Shown in pieces: positions 11,590-24,212 of a stretch of DNA of 64,000 nt. The position numbers were made by a program, and so were the translations under genes. Each line of letters opens with the position of its first letter. Within the stretch, counting starts at the first letter, position 1. The notes under the pieces were generated by a model that was given only the letters and a program-made list of their open reading frames with translations, was not told the origin of the DNA and did no database searches. The DNA comes from Pyxicephalus adspersus (taxonomy: Eukaryota > Chordata > Amphibia > Anura > Pyxicephalidae). Location of the stretch: contig NC_092866.1 in NCBI RefSeq assembly GCF_032062135.1, positions 22,324,862-22,388,861 on the forward strand, in the 5' to 3' direction.

Positions 11590-12415
11590 TTTCCCAATCT
11601 ATCTCTTTAGTTTTCACCTATAGACAAGGTGAGTCCATGCTCAGCCTCGAAGGCTAGTTGCACCCTCCCAGCACACAGTTGCCCCCAGGATATCAGTACA
11701 CAAAAAATCATCCCTGGACAAGGAATGACAAATGACCGGATAGCCTATGAGGCATATACATCGACGGTGATGATGAGGGACATAGCACAAGTAAAAATCA
11801 TTAGGCAAGAGCAAGTCAGAGAACAAAGCTGAGGTCATACATGAAAAGTGAAAGGTCAGTCATGGTATCCAAAGACCCAAGAATGCTCAAGGTCAGAATA
11901 CAGGCAGAGGTCAGTCCAGGCGGCAAGCAATCGTAAGGTCAGGCAAAGCAAGGGTATCATACAATAACAGTAGGGCAAGAAGTGAAGACTATTACAGGCA
12001 GTGAATATTTGGTCCAAGTATGACTAAATACTTGATTGCGATTAACAGGCTGGGTGGGGATTGCTGAGTCAGTGTTATAATGATGACCAGGTGAGCATTG
12101 TCAAAACCTATTACTTCCAGCAATTACACACAGCAGACAGAAGCAAGGTAAAGAAAGACCCTTGCTGGAGAACCTCATCTAATAATTAGCAAGGCTACAA
12201 AAATTAGAAGCATGCAGATCCCCTTTGCTGGCGTGTGCCCCTCTGAGACTGGTGAGTAACATAGGGCTGACAAAGACCATAAGGAGCATGTTCACGCATC
12301 CTGCAGCCCGAGGTACCAGAAGGTGGAGTGGCTCCTGTAGACTCACTGAATGACTGTGTCAATTGCTGGATGTCACCACAAGTTCATACTGTACGGTAAG
12401 TACTGACAACATGAA
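11590..12415 (-). mobile_element. Probable LTR-retrotransposon LTR remnant, minus orientation
   Basis: The block is GC-richer than its surroundings. On the minus strand it has repeated CTGACC and GCCTG words (for example GCCTGACCTTACGATTGC) and a CATTATAACACTGACTCAGC region. A similar texture appears in the clean solo LTR at 15615-16255. A possible start is TGTCAGTACTTACCG, complementary to about 12395-12409. I could not find matching ends or a target duplication. Short frames at 11629-11838 on both strands have no recognisable product. Confidence 0.4.
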
Positions 12416-12679
12416 AATAAGTACACGTTTCTCAGAAAAAAAGTGATGCCATGTATGGAGCCAGGTTCTAGGCAAAAATCAAAAAGACCCAAGGAGCCAG
12501 GTAATTTTTTTTCTTTTGGCAAAGGAGACTTGCATGACTCTTCCGCCAAAAATCCCTTGCAAAGAATGTTTCACTTAGCCTAGCAAATGGAAATTAAAAA
12601 TACCATTTTTTAATATATTTACTGATTGGGTATTCTTTGCAAAGGTATAATAAATAATTCACCTTGGTAAATAAATAGC

Positions 12680-13075
12680 ATAAATCTCAGCCAGGACTAG
12701 GAATGAGCGAGCAACATTTTTAATTTCAATCTCGCGTCGAATCGGGCCTTTCTTGCTTACAGAACATGTAACAGCACAGGGACCGTGAGAACCTGCGCCA
12801 TGGACTTCAATGAAATTTGTGAAATCCGTTTACCGAAATTTTGCGGACCCATCGGAAGGTCGGCATTCTCGCTGATCCCTAGCCAGGACACTATCTGCAA
12901 GGAGTTTGTAAGTTGACCCCGTGTTTGCATGGGTTTCCTCCAGGTTCCCTCCAAAATTGACCTTAGACTGTGGCAATAAAATATAACTATGGTAGGGAAA
13001 TTAGATTGTGAGCATCTCTGAAGGACAGCTAGTGCCATGACTATGGACTTTATAAAGCACTGAACTATATATTAA
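12680..13075 (+). mobile_element. tRNA-derived SINE fragment, interrupted
   Basis: AAATCTCAGCCAGGAC at 12682-12697 and the sequence from 12882 on (AGCCAGGACACTATCTGCAA, then TTTCCTCC, AAAATTGACCTTAGACTG, ATTAGATTGTGAGC, CATGACTATGGACTTTATAA) match the body and tail of the SINE at 29475-29820. The tRNA head with the A box is absent, so it is 5'-truncated or too diverged to see. A hAT-like element splits it at 12698-12881. Confidence 0.75.
12698..12881. mobile_element. hAT-like MITE with 8-bp target duplication, inserted in a SINE
   Basis: The element begins TAGGAATGAGCGAG and ends CTCGCTGATCCCTA, an imperfect inverted repeat. It is flanked on both sides by GCCAGGAC (12690-12697 and 12882-12889). 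An 8-bp duplication with TAGGG-type ends is the signature of the hAT superfamily. The host SINE sequence reads continuously across the duplication, which fixes the insertion. The 184-bp interior has no coding capacity. Related termini occur at 34370-34379 and at 49490. Confidence 0.75.
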
Positions 13076-13084
13076 AAATATAAA

Positions 13085-13340
13085 AAGTTTGGCAATAATA
13101 TACTTTTGTGCCTGTTGGCAATTTTCTCTGTAATGTACACCGAGCTGTGCATATGTAGCTCAGTGTACAATCCTGGTATACATGGCTGCCAGGATTGAAT
13201 TAACTTGCATGTGCAAGAGTTACATCATTCCATCCTGTCCAATCCTTATGGCCAAAGACTAGAACCTGAAAAAAGGGGCAAGAGAAGATAGCAGAAGAGG
13301 TGAGCATATTTAAAAAAATGCAAACAGGCATGTCAGTTTA
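13085..13340. repeat. Possible old dispersed repeat
   Basis: The block at about 13130-13300 is richer in GC than its flanks and contains a short imperfect palindrome (GAGCTGTGCATATGTAGCTC). It looks repeat-derived. The family is not identified. Confidence 0.3.
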
Positions 13341-13425
13341 TTTGTTGCTGAAGGGAGTTCCATTAGTAGTAGTATAACACTTGTTAAATATTCCCACAAG
13401 TCTCCATGACTTCTCTAGCAATTTT

Positions 13426-14027
13426 TGTGACATTGCCAATGTGATCTTGCTGTGGGGATTTCTCGTAGTAACAGGCTGGCAGTAGTTTAAAATAAGGCAG
13501 CACAAGGTCAGTTTCCTGAAAACAAACTTCAGGGTCCCGCCTGGGTGCTTTATTTCATCTAAATGTGTACAACCAAACAAACAAAAAACCCAACAAAACA
13601 AATCCTAGCCTGGCTGGGCAACTAACTAACTCTTCAGAAGTTCCCTCTTTAGCTGATCATACAGTCAAAACAAAGTCCTTTTGCATGAACCCAACAAAAG
13701 CTTATTGCCTACTTTACTTTCCAAAGCTCTTTTCCCTTAGTTTATGGAAAACATCTGAGTTCCCATCAGTCTGCTGCTGCAACACTAAATTGAGCACCTG
13801 TGCTCTTATAATTCCCGGTGAAGACCCAGACATGGATCAGGTGGCCAAGGAACCATCACAACTCTTCATTGGCCAGCTCCAGGACCCTAAGAACCGTCTT
13901 TTCACACCGGCCAACTGTCCGATACACATTTTCTTGGAGCCATTTAATACACAAAATTCCTTAGCCTGGGTTCTATATATACCACATATAGAACCTTCGC
14001 AGTCAAACCATGGGACACCCTGTCACA
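13426..14027 (-). mobile_element. Probable solo LTR, minus orientation
   Basis: On the minus strand the block starts TGTGACAGGGTGTCCC and ends CAATGTCACA. The 7-bp termini TGTGACA/TGTCACA are a perfect inverted repeat of the TG...CA kind that bounds LTRs. An AATAAA signal lies about 130 bp before the 3' end (complement of about 13545-13560). No matching 5-bp duplication flanks these exact ends, so they may be off by a few bases, or the block may be part of a larger element that continues to about 13338. The 203-codon plus-strand frame at 13565-14176, the longest in the window, runs antisense through this block and shows no domain. I regard it as chance. Confidence 0.5.
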
Positions 14028-15609
14028 GTACATTCAATTACATTGTAAATATGGCATATATATTTGCCAAATGGCAAAAAATATTAACAAACATTTTCAT
14101 AACTACTTACCACTTGTATATTCCCCACATTTCAAGTAACACTAAAAAAAAGTTTTTTGTTAAAGTTATTTTATAAGGATTTTGTCTACCTTTTAACTAA
14201 AAACTTTTCTTTGGTAATGATGACATAAATGACTCACAACATACAGGTGACCACAAATGATGCAGTGTCTTTAATAATTTATTTGTGAGCTAGATTCTTC
14301 CATCTTGGAACATTCCCAAGATTCTGCTCATCACAGGGATTGTGTTTCTCATGAATATAAGTACAGTTTTGAGTTCCATCGCGACCAGTTACCTGGAGCA
14401 GTTAAACCATTATAAGTTTATTGTGTTTCTCCGAGTAAAAATGAGACATTTTACTTTTTAAATGTTAAAGCTGGCATGTATTACACAAATACATGTGCAT
14501 TTAGAAAAGCTTGCAGGTGAAGTTTTTGTTTGCATCATTGTAATTTTACAGATTTTGTTTACCCTTAACAAAGAGATATCACAATATCATCATTTACTGC
14601 CTCCGATACAGTACCTTAGACATTTATTAAGGAGTCAACTTAGAAATCACATGCTTCATTTAAAGTGGAATGCCAAGCTAAAAACATTGGTTTCAGTTTT
14701 TAATGGAATAGACCTCTATCTGGTTTCTATTGCCATTTTTGCCCCTAATAGAGAGATATTTTATTGCATCCTGTCCCAGGACCACACAGAAAGTGATGGG
14801 AAATCTTCCAATTTGAGAAACTGAAAGCAAGAGAAACCTGTCATACCACCTGTTGGTTTCTGTGGTGCCCCTGTTGAATCGTCCCACATAATATTTATAT
14901 ATTCATAATGTATCTGTGTATGTATACCATTGGCATAAGTAGACTGGACCCAATGTATTATTAGGAGATGCAGCATGTTGAGGTACATTATGGTGTGTGC
15001 TACACTAAATATGTCCTACTTTTTTCTAGGGTAACAGGTTGGTTTGAAAGGAAGCAAATTACTGTGTAAATGTGTTAGAGCTGTTTGCGGCAGACACCTA
15101 GCAATTCTTAAGAAGGCACTACTAAAGCTGAATAATTATTTTTTAAGGTTAAACAATATCTTATGAAGTACAGATTTAATAAGCTACAAATTAGGTGAAA
15201 CTAAAGCATGACCAGGCACATTTAACATCACTTTGTTTGCCATCCTCTCTGCTACTTCTGCAATGAATTCTTTCTGCTCATAAAACATCTTTATTTTTTG
15301 GTAATGACAATTATGAGAGTTTTATGTATTAAACTATTAACCTATTGGAGGCAAAATCTTAAAAAAGATTGGTTTGTGAGCTTTGAATAGCTAAACTAAA
15401 CATGTTTGTTAAAAGCTGCATAAGCAACGAAAAAGCAGCAAAATGACCAAAATATTATTTTCTTGACCAAACCACCGGAATGGTAAAGAACATTATTATA
15501 AGGAGTGTTGAAGACCACTTTAGAACAATTTATATATTCCTTATAGCCATAAATCTCTTGCGTATCTTAGACTGGGATTGCTTTTTAAAAGTTGAACCTC
15601 CTAGAGGAG
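14028..15609. other. Intergenic DNA, no gene seen
   Basis: Several short frames occur (for example 14462-14824 and 14693-14988), none with a recognisable product. No repeat family identified. Confidence 0.4.
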
Positions 15610-15614
15610 GTTAG

Positions 15615-16255
15615 TGTTATGCAAGCGGGTGTGGACCCACTGTGCCACTGACCGGGTACACGCCAGAGGGGCGTGACTAAGCAGCTACCAGGTCTTCACT
15701 AGAGCCTCTGAGGGTGAGGATAGGTTTGGGCTGCGGGGTAGCTGCCAGGTGCCACTCCAGAGCAATCCCCAGGCCAGTGGCAGCTGACCACAGGAGTCAG
15801 GACCAGGCGGTAACAGGCAAAGTCCAAGAATGTATTCCAAGGTCAGGGACAGGCAGCAAACAGGCAAAGACCAGAAACGAATTCCAAGGTCAGGGTCAGG
15901 CAGCAAACAGGCAGAGTCCAAAAACAAAGGCAAGGTTCGGTACACAGCAAGGCAAACAGACAAAACACTTTAGCACTGAGAGTAATGCAGGTAAGCCAGA
16001 GATTGCTCAGGCAACTTCCTGTAATAGGAGGTGCCCTTAAATACCTGCAGGACATGAGCCATAGGCTGTAGGAAACAGAGGGCGTGTGTGTGTTACCTCA
16101 GAGACACACCCACGCCAGCTCACACATCAGAGCAAGTCCCAGCGTGAAAGAAATACTGACATGGAACATAGGTAGTGGGTTACCTGAGAGATAGGGCCCG
16201 GCGCCCGTGCCTGCGATTGGGAGCAGTGGCACCGGCACGGACTGCAGTGCTAACA
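15615..16255 (-). mobile_element. Solo LTR with 5-bp target duplication GTTAG (gypsy-like)
   Basis: The 641-bp block begins TGTTAT and ends TAACA on the plus strand. It is flanked by GTTAG on both sides (15610-15614 and 16256-16260). TG...CA ends and a 5-bp duplication define an LTR insertion, and the absence of internal sequence makes it a solo LTR left by recombination between two LTRs. On the minus strand, TATTTAAG (complement of about 16035-16042) is a TATA-like promoter element placed as expected upstream of an R-like region. CTGACC-rich repeats follow, as in many gypsy-type LTRs. GC content is much higher than in the flanks. The short frames through it on both strands are not genes. Confidence 0.85.
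15834..15927. repeat. 47-bp tandem repeat inside the solo LTR
   Basis: Two units starting ATTCCAAGGTCAGGG at 15834 and 15881 repeat with a 47-bp period and few differences. A third, more diverged half unit (GGTAACAGGCAAAGTCCAAG) precedes them at about 15810. Confidence 0.8.
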
Positions 16256-16260
16256 GTTAG

Positions 16261-17228
16261 TCATTGAGGCTATCCGTAATAATTTTATTCCAACTGAGAG
16301 TTGTAGAAGACATGAAAGGGAGGAATTTACCTGATTTAAACTGAACGGTTGCTTTGGTTTCAAACACTTTAAGAAAACCTTCCATGAAAAAAACATTGTT
16401 TTCACACCAAATAAAATTGTTAAAAGACTAGTTGGAGTATTGGGCAGTCATATTTTAATTCCCAGTTTTTAAATGTTATGCTTTTCTTTTCTATAAAGTT
16501 TTTAGCATAGGATTTATAGACAGGTAAGGTCCTAACCTTCGATCAGTGGGCTTACCTTGCTGCTCTGAGCCTAGATGCTGATATAATAAAACCAATATAC
16601 AGTAACTGTAAAATTATTTGCATAGCAGGTATGGTTAGCATTGGCAACCACAGTATTGTTTTTTCACATCAGGTTTGCTTTAGCTCCTAAACTCTCATCC
16701 AAAACCTTAACCTTTTATACGTAAAGCACACTTTCAGCCCAAATTTTTTAAAAAATTTTTGGTCATAGTGATAAAGGGTAAGAACTTTTGTTGGAGTTTA
16801 ATCGTTGGGGTTTAATCATTGTATCTGCTGTTATTGGGAGATTTTGCTCCATGTCCCTATGTGATAATCATATAGCAATAAATAAGCTTCTCAACATAAG
16901 GTACATAAAATAATATTTTGGCTTGCTTTGGACTTTATAATGGAACTTAAGTTTCACTTTTTGGTTGTATGGTCAGACAGGTCATTATTGCAGAAAAGGA
17001 CAGGCAATGTCCCTTTTGCAAAAATGCGTCTTACCTGCCTGAGCTTTCTGGCACGCTCCCTCGTATGCACCGACTCATGTACAATTGGGATTGGAATCCC
17101 AAGAATGGGATCCGACGGGCAGGACACTGAAAGACACTGATGGAACCAGGTATTTGATTTTTATGTTTTTAGCCACACTCGAGGTTACTGCCTTCAGCAG
17201 GTTTTTTATTACCCCGAGACACACTTGG
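16261..17228. other. Intergenic DNA, no gene seen
   Basis: A GC-richer block at about 16965-17145 may be an old repeat fragment. A 70-codon frame there has no recognisable product. The remainder is AT-rich without a supportable feature. Confidence 0.35.
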
Positions 17229-17704
17229 GGATACTGCCTGGGAGGTTAAGGACATCCGACATACAAACCACTCTTAGATAAGAACGGGGCTTCCCTGCTT
17301 TTTCGTGTGCAGGACGGAGGCTGGATGGGGGGAGGGGGGCGGTTTGCATGATTTGCAGAAGAAATCTTTTGCTAAACACAGCTGAAACTGAACTTTTCCG
17401 CAAACTCTTGTAACTCTTTATTGACCAAGACAAACTCTGCAGTTTTTTCTTTTTGCATATCAAAGCACAGCTTGCTCCAGAAGTTAATGAATGTCTAGGC
17501 TCCATAAAGTGTTTTTTTTTTGTGAATAACTCACAGTGAGGATTTTTTACAGTAACTGACACCACACTGCCTAATAATACATTGAGACAAACATCTGTCC
17601 TAATTGCATTTAATAAAATAATAAACCTGTTTCGACTTACATACAAATTCAATTTAAGAACACACCTACAATCCATATCTCGTAAATAACCCGGGGACTA
17701 CCTG
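17229..17704 (+). mobile_element. TA-flanked MITE (Tigger/pogo-like ends), copy 1
   Basis: The right end is GGGGACTACCTG followed by TA (17705-17706). The left end is diverged (TACTGCCTGGGAGGTTAAGG) but aligns with the CAGGTAGTCCCTGAGTTAAG seen in the other copies. The body shares long blocks with 36183-36615 and 53295-53749, for example AATGTCTAGGCTCCATAAAG, CTTGTAACTCTTT and GACAAACATCTGTCCTAATT. The minus-strand 155-codon frame across it (17676-17209) is a by-product of the repeat: part of it recurs in the 53.4-kb copy and it has no transposase signature. Confidence 0.8.
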
Positions 17705-17706
17705 TA

Positions 17707-20700
17707 TATCTGTGGCAGCAATGTTCCTAAATAATCATGAAAAGAGAAACCACTAAAATCCCTTTCCTTTCTCAAATCACCTACTATTAGATGGTGTAAA
17801 ATGAACTAAATAAATAGAATTATACCTTGCAAGCATTCCAAATTGATGGAATGATTTTGCAAGATTTCTAGAGAATGCAGAGTATGTAAAATCTCAGGAG
17901 AGGGTACTCCAGTTCATTTTAATAGATTTTCAGCTGCAATATTTTCCCCTGAAACATTACCCTTATGAATGGGGATGTTATCCTTGTAAGATAAGCAACA
18001 TTCTAACTTTTTTTCTTTTCAAGTGCAATTTTGGTATGAACCACAATCAGATCACATTTCACCATTTGTCTTGTGTACTTTCAATCAATATTTACGACTG
18101 CATCAGATCTGTCCAAGTTCGAACCCAAAAATTAATGTAAGATGTGATCTGATGGAATTGAAAAACATTCAGGCTAGTTTTAGGCCTATGTATCTGTGTA
18201 TCCAGTACTACTTTACATTGCACTTTGCGTTACATTTCTTCAACACATCCATAAACAAGATGTGACATATGACAAATTAAAAAAATATTGCCACAGGCTG
18301 ACAAATTTTCCAGGTATTGCAATTGTTTTTTTTAGTTTTTTTTTTTTAAATACTAGGTTTTGACGCAAGAAATCCATAATCAAAGGGTGATTTAGCAAAT
18401 ACTTACTCCAGTTTAGCAAATATTTTTTTTCAACCTTTGATGAAGCTGATTAGAATACTTTTTTTAGTTAAATAACTGTGCAGCCTTTTATACAGGTATT
18501 GAGCACAACACAAAGTACAACACAAAATGTAAACCTTGATGTCTTTCTATTATAGGGTGTTACATACCAGCAGATGGTGCTGTGCAGCATCTTATCAAGT
18601 ATATATCAGCAAGGATATTATCAGCTCCCAAAAGTTTCAGTGTGCAGCAATTCTTGAGCTGAAACAAATGTTTGTTGAATTAAGTACTGATTTCCTTCAG
18701 TCTTGAGACTGTTTTACAGGCTGAGTTTTCAGACTGTTTGCATATGCCAAAATGTACCCCAACCACATCCAAACTGTTAAACCCTCCTACACTTGCCATT
18801 TAACTGTTTGCAAGTTCCTTAAAGATTGTAACACGCCTGTCTTTAGTTTGCTAAAATGCTAGAGAAGACACAGAGGGGCTGAAAAAATGTAAGTAAACCT
18901 TGATCCTTGCTACTTTGCAACAATAAATAATTTAGAGAGAATTTTCACTGCCCATTGCAAATATAACAAATCAAAGCTGAGTGAACACAGAAAACCAATA
19001 AAACTATCAACACTTTGGCTAAACAAACCATTTCCATGATGTCCTATGCAGACTGATCAGATATAGCACACTGGAAAAGGAAATATAGTATTACAAGGAG
19101 TTAATCAAGGCATTGTAAAGAATAGATCATGTGTGCCGGACAATATGATTGTGTCCTTGTTCTATGCATGGCTAACAATTAGGCTTGTACCTTCAATTTA
19201 GAGCAAAAGCTTTCTCCCTGAATGTGGCTCTTCAATAGACACATGTATAGGCTTTGTCTTATTGTACTTCATTAATATTTGTCTAGCTTAAAACACAACA
19301 TGCAGTCTGTTCAAATCTGGAAATGATTAAATGTTATTATTTTTAATGATACATTTGGCTTAATTACAATTCAGTCTTTATGAATTTAAAATATAGTAAG
19401 TGCTACTTGTATGTTTAATTGTTCTAGCACACTGCATTTCCCAACAAGCAGGTAAGTAATTGTACTGCTTTGTCAAGCACCTTATATATTTGTTAAACTT
19501 CTTTTATGCAATCTATAAAAATTTTATTAATAGGGCTAATTCCGAACACAATTTTCTTGTTAGTTGGTAAAATGGTGCAACAATTTGCATGAACCCTAAT
19601 TAATTAACCTTAGTCCTTAAAAATACATTTTCTTTTCTTTTCCTGCATTTAATATTCTGCTAAGGCAGAATTTAAGTGCTGATAATGCTTCACGTATTTT
19701 TAAAATAGGTGTGTTATTAGTTCTCATTAAGCAGTCAGATGTTATGTGATGGATCTTAATTAAATGAGAAAGACTCCTGTGATAGAGATGGGATGACGGT
19801 GAAATTAACTTCTGCATTCTTTTAAATAAAAGAAACACAAGAAACACTAGAAAAACAAACAGCACAGGGCTATAGTCAAACTCTCCTGCTTGTTCAGAAA
19901 TTGTCACAATTTACTGCAATAAAAATAGATGTGAACGCTTATGAAGAAATTTTATTTCACAATAAAAAATGTCATTTTGTTATCACATTGAAGTGTAGTC
20001 TATGTCTTATGTCTCAAATTTTAGTTTAATCAAAAATTTAAAAAGGCTGTTAAGCTCTATGTGTATGTCAGTTTTCTAACAAATTGCATTATTAATAGAA
20101 CATTATTGCAGGAACTATTACCATGAATAGAAAAATGTTTTTTTAATATGTCTATTTATTTTATAAATTTTATTAATAAGAAGAAATGTATATATTTATT
20201 TAGTTAAAATCTCCTAAAATGCACATTTACTGCAAACCACAGGTAAACATAAATATGCTGGAAAGAAATTATTGTGTCTGTGTGTACATATAATGACATG
20301 TTCATACAAAGAAAAGGTTTCCCACAACTTGCAAATTGATTAGTGAAGGTAAATTTATTAAAGTCTCACCAGACTACATACTTGCATTCACATTAAACCA
20401 GCATTGGAGATAAAACTAAATTTACAAAACCTTTATCCTGCAATTGCCCTAAGCAAAGTTTTAGGATCTATATAGCCTTGATTAAAGCCACCTTAATGGC
20501 AATTAGCGTACCAAATAAAACAGTATTCAATTTAATTTTATAGCTTTATCCGAAGTTTGATTTGAGAAGTACACAAAAGTAGTTTAAACTCCCTGATAAA
20601 ATTCTGTGCTCAGGTTATTTCCTTCCCTTAGTGTAGCAAGTGTAACACGAATTTCAATATGGCGGCTATATAGTCTTGGACAATGTATTGCTGTACTCCA

Positions 20701-21753
20701 TGAAAAATCTGTTTATTTTAAGCTGACAACAATCTTCATTATACATCATGCAAACTTATTTTTTTTTGTAAGCAGGGGAATGCAGGGAAATAAGCTTGAA
20801 AGACACTTTGTATATGGTATACAATATAAATAATAGAAAGAGTAAAAAAATGTCATTTATATCTCTGTATACAGTGGCAAGTTACAATGTGAATTACTAA
20901 CATAAATCTTTCAAATGTTTCTAGTAATTCAGTTTTTTAAATGCTGAGCTTACGGTGGTGAGTCTCTTCCCTGTGGTTTGTGTAGTCTTACTAGTTAGCA
21001 AAAAAGGCCATACATCTTTTCTGTGATAGGACAATGACATTGCACCATTCAAAAAAATGTTTTTATTGCACACAACAAAATAAAATCCTCATATCTTCGG
21101 TGGGAAACACCTACAAGGAGAAAAACTTCAGCAACTTGGCTGCCTGCCCTTATGGTGAATAATCTCAGAGCCTTTGGGTCTCAAATGTCATTGAATGCTT
21201 GATCAGTTCAAAATCTTGGGCTGCTCTTACAAACAATTGCTTATTTTCATCACTCGCTTCCTAAATATGTAAATATGTTTTAGAAAGCGTCCAAATCCTT
21301 ACAAGATGGCGATCCTTGCAATACTAAACGTTGGTAATTTAAAATGATGTAGGTGGCTCTTATACAAATTTGTAAAGGTGTTAAAGTTAGATATACTGAA
21401 TTAAAAACTTTATACTGGAGGTGATTTTCTCCAACACACATCTGACTTCCTATCATGTAATCCATTCTTAAGAACACTACCAACTGTTGCTTCATCTTCT
21501 TTAGCCTAAAATGGCAGATAACATTAAATACATGCTGCACATGGAAGTTACATAATTGTTAAATATTTGAGTTCCTGTGTAGGCACAAAAACATTTGCAT
21601 GCATATTTTCAATTGTAACAAAGTGTTTTTTTTTCTTGATTTTTATTTTTAACATGAGGCAGTAATTAATTTATCTCTAGTATACATTTTTAATATCATA
21701 CATTACATCGTTTAAATGCAAATAATTGTAATTCATTCCTTCCTAGCTGCTTT
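17707..21753. other. AT-rich intergenic DNA, possible conserved noncoding stretches
   Basis: No gene seen. Blocks at about 18890-19030 and 19430-19910 contain dense homeodomain-like TAATTA/ATTAAT words within otherwise non-repetitive sequence. This appearance is common in vertebrate enhancers but is not evidence by itself. CCAGCAGATGGTGC at 18567-18580 misses the CTCF consensus by one base. Confidence 0.3.
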
Positions 21754-21819
21754 CTATATATATATATATATAAATATATATACATATTTATGTATATATA
21801 TATATATATATATATATAC
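21754..21819. repeat. (TA)n microsatellite
   Basis: TA dinucleotides with short interruptions. Confidence 0.9.
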
Positions 21820-24212
21820 TGTGCAGGTTTTAAAAATCCAATATTCTTTTGACCAGTTTAAGGCAGTAGAATTTTATCCAGGCAGATAAATAGTTTAACC
21901 ACTCCTTTACATAATATGGGGGTTGCTTTCACCACATTGTGGAAACGACCAATTTTGTCACACTATTCCCTGCCAAAGAACAGCTGTCAGTTAATTCCTT
22001 CTCTAACTTTTAAACATGGTGGGCAGGTTTATAAATTCAGTAAGATCTGGATCATTCCCTCTATACAGTTCTTTAAACCAGCTTAGATCAGCTGAAAACA
22101 TTCATAAAAGCGGTGTATAATAGAACACTTTTTAAAGGTTTTCAGCAGCATTTTTAATAAGCTTAACTGATGTACTCCTAAAGATAAGATCATTAGCATT
22201 TAAATAGTTGGCAGATCAAAATATAAAGCAAGTGTTTAATTTTAGAAAAAAAGGAAAAATCATAAGTTGCAGTGCAGAGCTTCTTGATGGAAAAAGGCTG
22301 AATATTAAGGAGACAGATGTAGACACAGACCTGATACAGACAGCCATATAGACAGACAGACAAAAAAAGGGAGATATTTAGATATAAGTGCAATAGACAG
22401 ACAGTAAGAATGCAGCGTTAGTTGTGGATATTTTATTTGTTATTATTTTACACATCTATAACCAAATGATTGCAAGTATGCTTATTTGAGGGATTTTGTT
22501 TCTACTAAAATAATAAAACCTTCAGAACAACCGTAATGAATAAACAGTTGTTATTTAAATTTAAAAAAATACATTAATTAAAAATTGCGTGTTTAAGCAA
22601 ATGCTTTTGTTGTTCTTCAACAATACCAATCAGTCAATATGTGCTTTCATTATAAACCATTACCACCGGGGTCAAATGACAAGTAGTATAGAACAAGAGC
22701 TGTGATCAATAGTACCTGTAGTTAATTGAAATTATTAAATGTCACTGCTACAAAATTCCCTTGTTTTTTGTTAATAATACATATACTTTTCATACCATGC
22801 TTAGCCTTTTTTTGCATAACAAATATAAAATTTTAAGCCATGATATGTAAAAATGCATTAATAAATAGGTGATATCACTGAATTAAATGTCAGATTTAAA
22901 GAGTTGGAGATGTGATTTTTTTTCCCCAGGACGGGAAGTTCAGATTTAATGAGTAAAAAAGAAACCGCAGAGTAATTTTCACACAGTAACAAGCTAGATT
23001 GGCCATGTATCCAACGTAACCTCTTCACATACGTCTCGTACACCTTCCAAATGATTCTGTCTATTTTTAATTTTAAGTGGATTACTTTTCGAGTAAGTTC
23101 CTTTCACAGCACTCCCTCAGATGCTCTATATTATTAGGTACAATAAGTTCAGCTTCACAAATCTGTTAATACATAATATAATCCTCTTATGTTTAAACCA
23201 GGTTAGAGGGAAGACATAAGATTTATATTTGATCATGCAGAAGTGCCCTTAATCAGATTTACTTATTTCTTCTGGGTTAGTGTTTTTGCAATTATCATAA
23301 TTGTTGTTCTAAATATGTTTGTCTTAATGTCTGACTTTGGGTATAATCTTCTCTCTACAAGCTGTCTTCATGGCAGCGACTGAAATTCCTGTACAGAAAA
23401 GACCTAATTAATATTAACATGGCGTCCCTAATGCTTTTACAAGCAAGGAGCAGCTGAGCTGACTGTAACATTTTAAGCACACAGTACTGTAGTGATCAAG
23501 GAGCCTCTCTTACAGCCATACAACTCAATAATCCCTTTCTCAGAAAGTCAAAATTCCCTGAGAGATAAGAAGAAAATCAAAGCTGTACATCACAAAGAAA
23601 ATGACTGGTTCAGCCTCTCTATTAAAATGCAAAAGTTATGGATTTTTGTAAGGGTGATGGGAACCTTTGCTGTTCCATCGATTCCTTTTTATAGTTTGAC
23701 GATTTTGCTAAGATCACCTTAAAAGCTTAAAGAAAAAAGAGTATTCATCAAAAGGTATCTTAAGTCATATTAACAACTGGATAGTAACACACTGTGTGTG
23801 TTTGTGCGTGTGACGATGTATGGCAGTTGCTTTGCAATTAATAGTATGACTTGTTATACATCCTTTTTATTTACTTTTTATTTGTTTATTTCTAAAACCT
23901 ATCACTCTCTTACGTAGAATTGATCATCTTAATAGTAATTAAAATTATTTTTTTATTCAAGTTTCGTTAAACAGCACCTGGTGAACCTGCCATAAGATTC
24001 CTTATTTATGTACTTCCAATTGTAAAGATACAACAATTACCCAGTAGTGGTCATATGTAATGATCTTGTTAGTTGCACCCCTGGTGGAGACTACAATGTG
24101 CCATACTGAAACACAATGAGATTGATATACTAAAGAAGATCAGAGTGTTCACTTAGCAAACTTTGCAGAAGGATTATTTTCTTTATAAAGCGAACAGTCT
24201 AAACTCGTTAAG
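21820..24212. other. Intergenic DNA, no gene seen
   Basis: The block at about 23350-23710 is compositionally complex, non-repetitive and partly open on the plus strand (23492-23722, 76 codons). I see no splice-flanked exon or recognisable product. It is a candidate conserved noncoding sequence on appearance only. A short AGAC-rich tract lies near 22315-22400. Confidence 0.3.

Noticed and set aside
13565..14176. 203-codon plus-strand open frame, the longest in the window
   Set aside because: It runs antisense through an LTR-like block, extends into AT-rich flank, and shows no domain, signal or repeat of a known protein.
17209..17676. 155-codon minus-strand frame
   Set aside because: It lies inside the TA-flanked MITE; part of it recurs in the 53.4-kb copy of the same MITE and it has no transposase motif.
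18567..18580. Second CTCF-like site CCAGCAGATGGTGC
   Set aside because: It departs from the consensus at a strongly conserved C; reported only as a near match.
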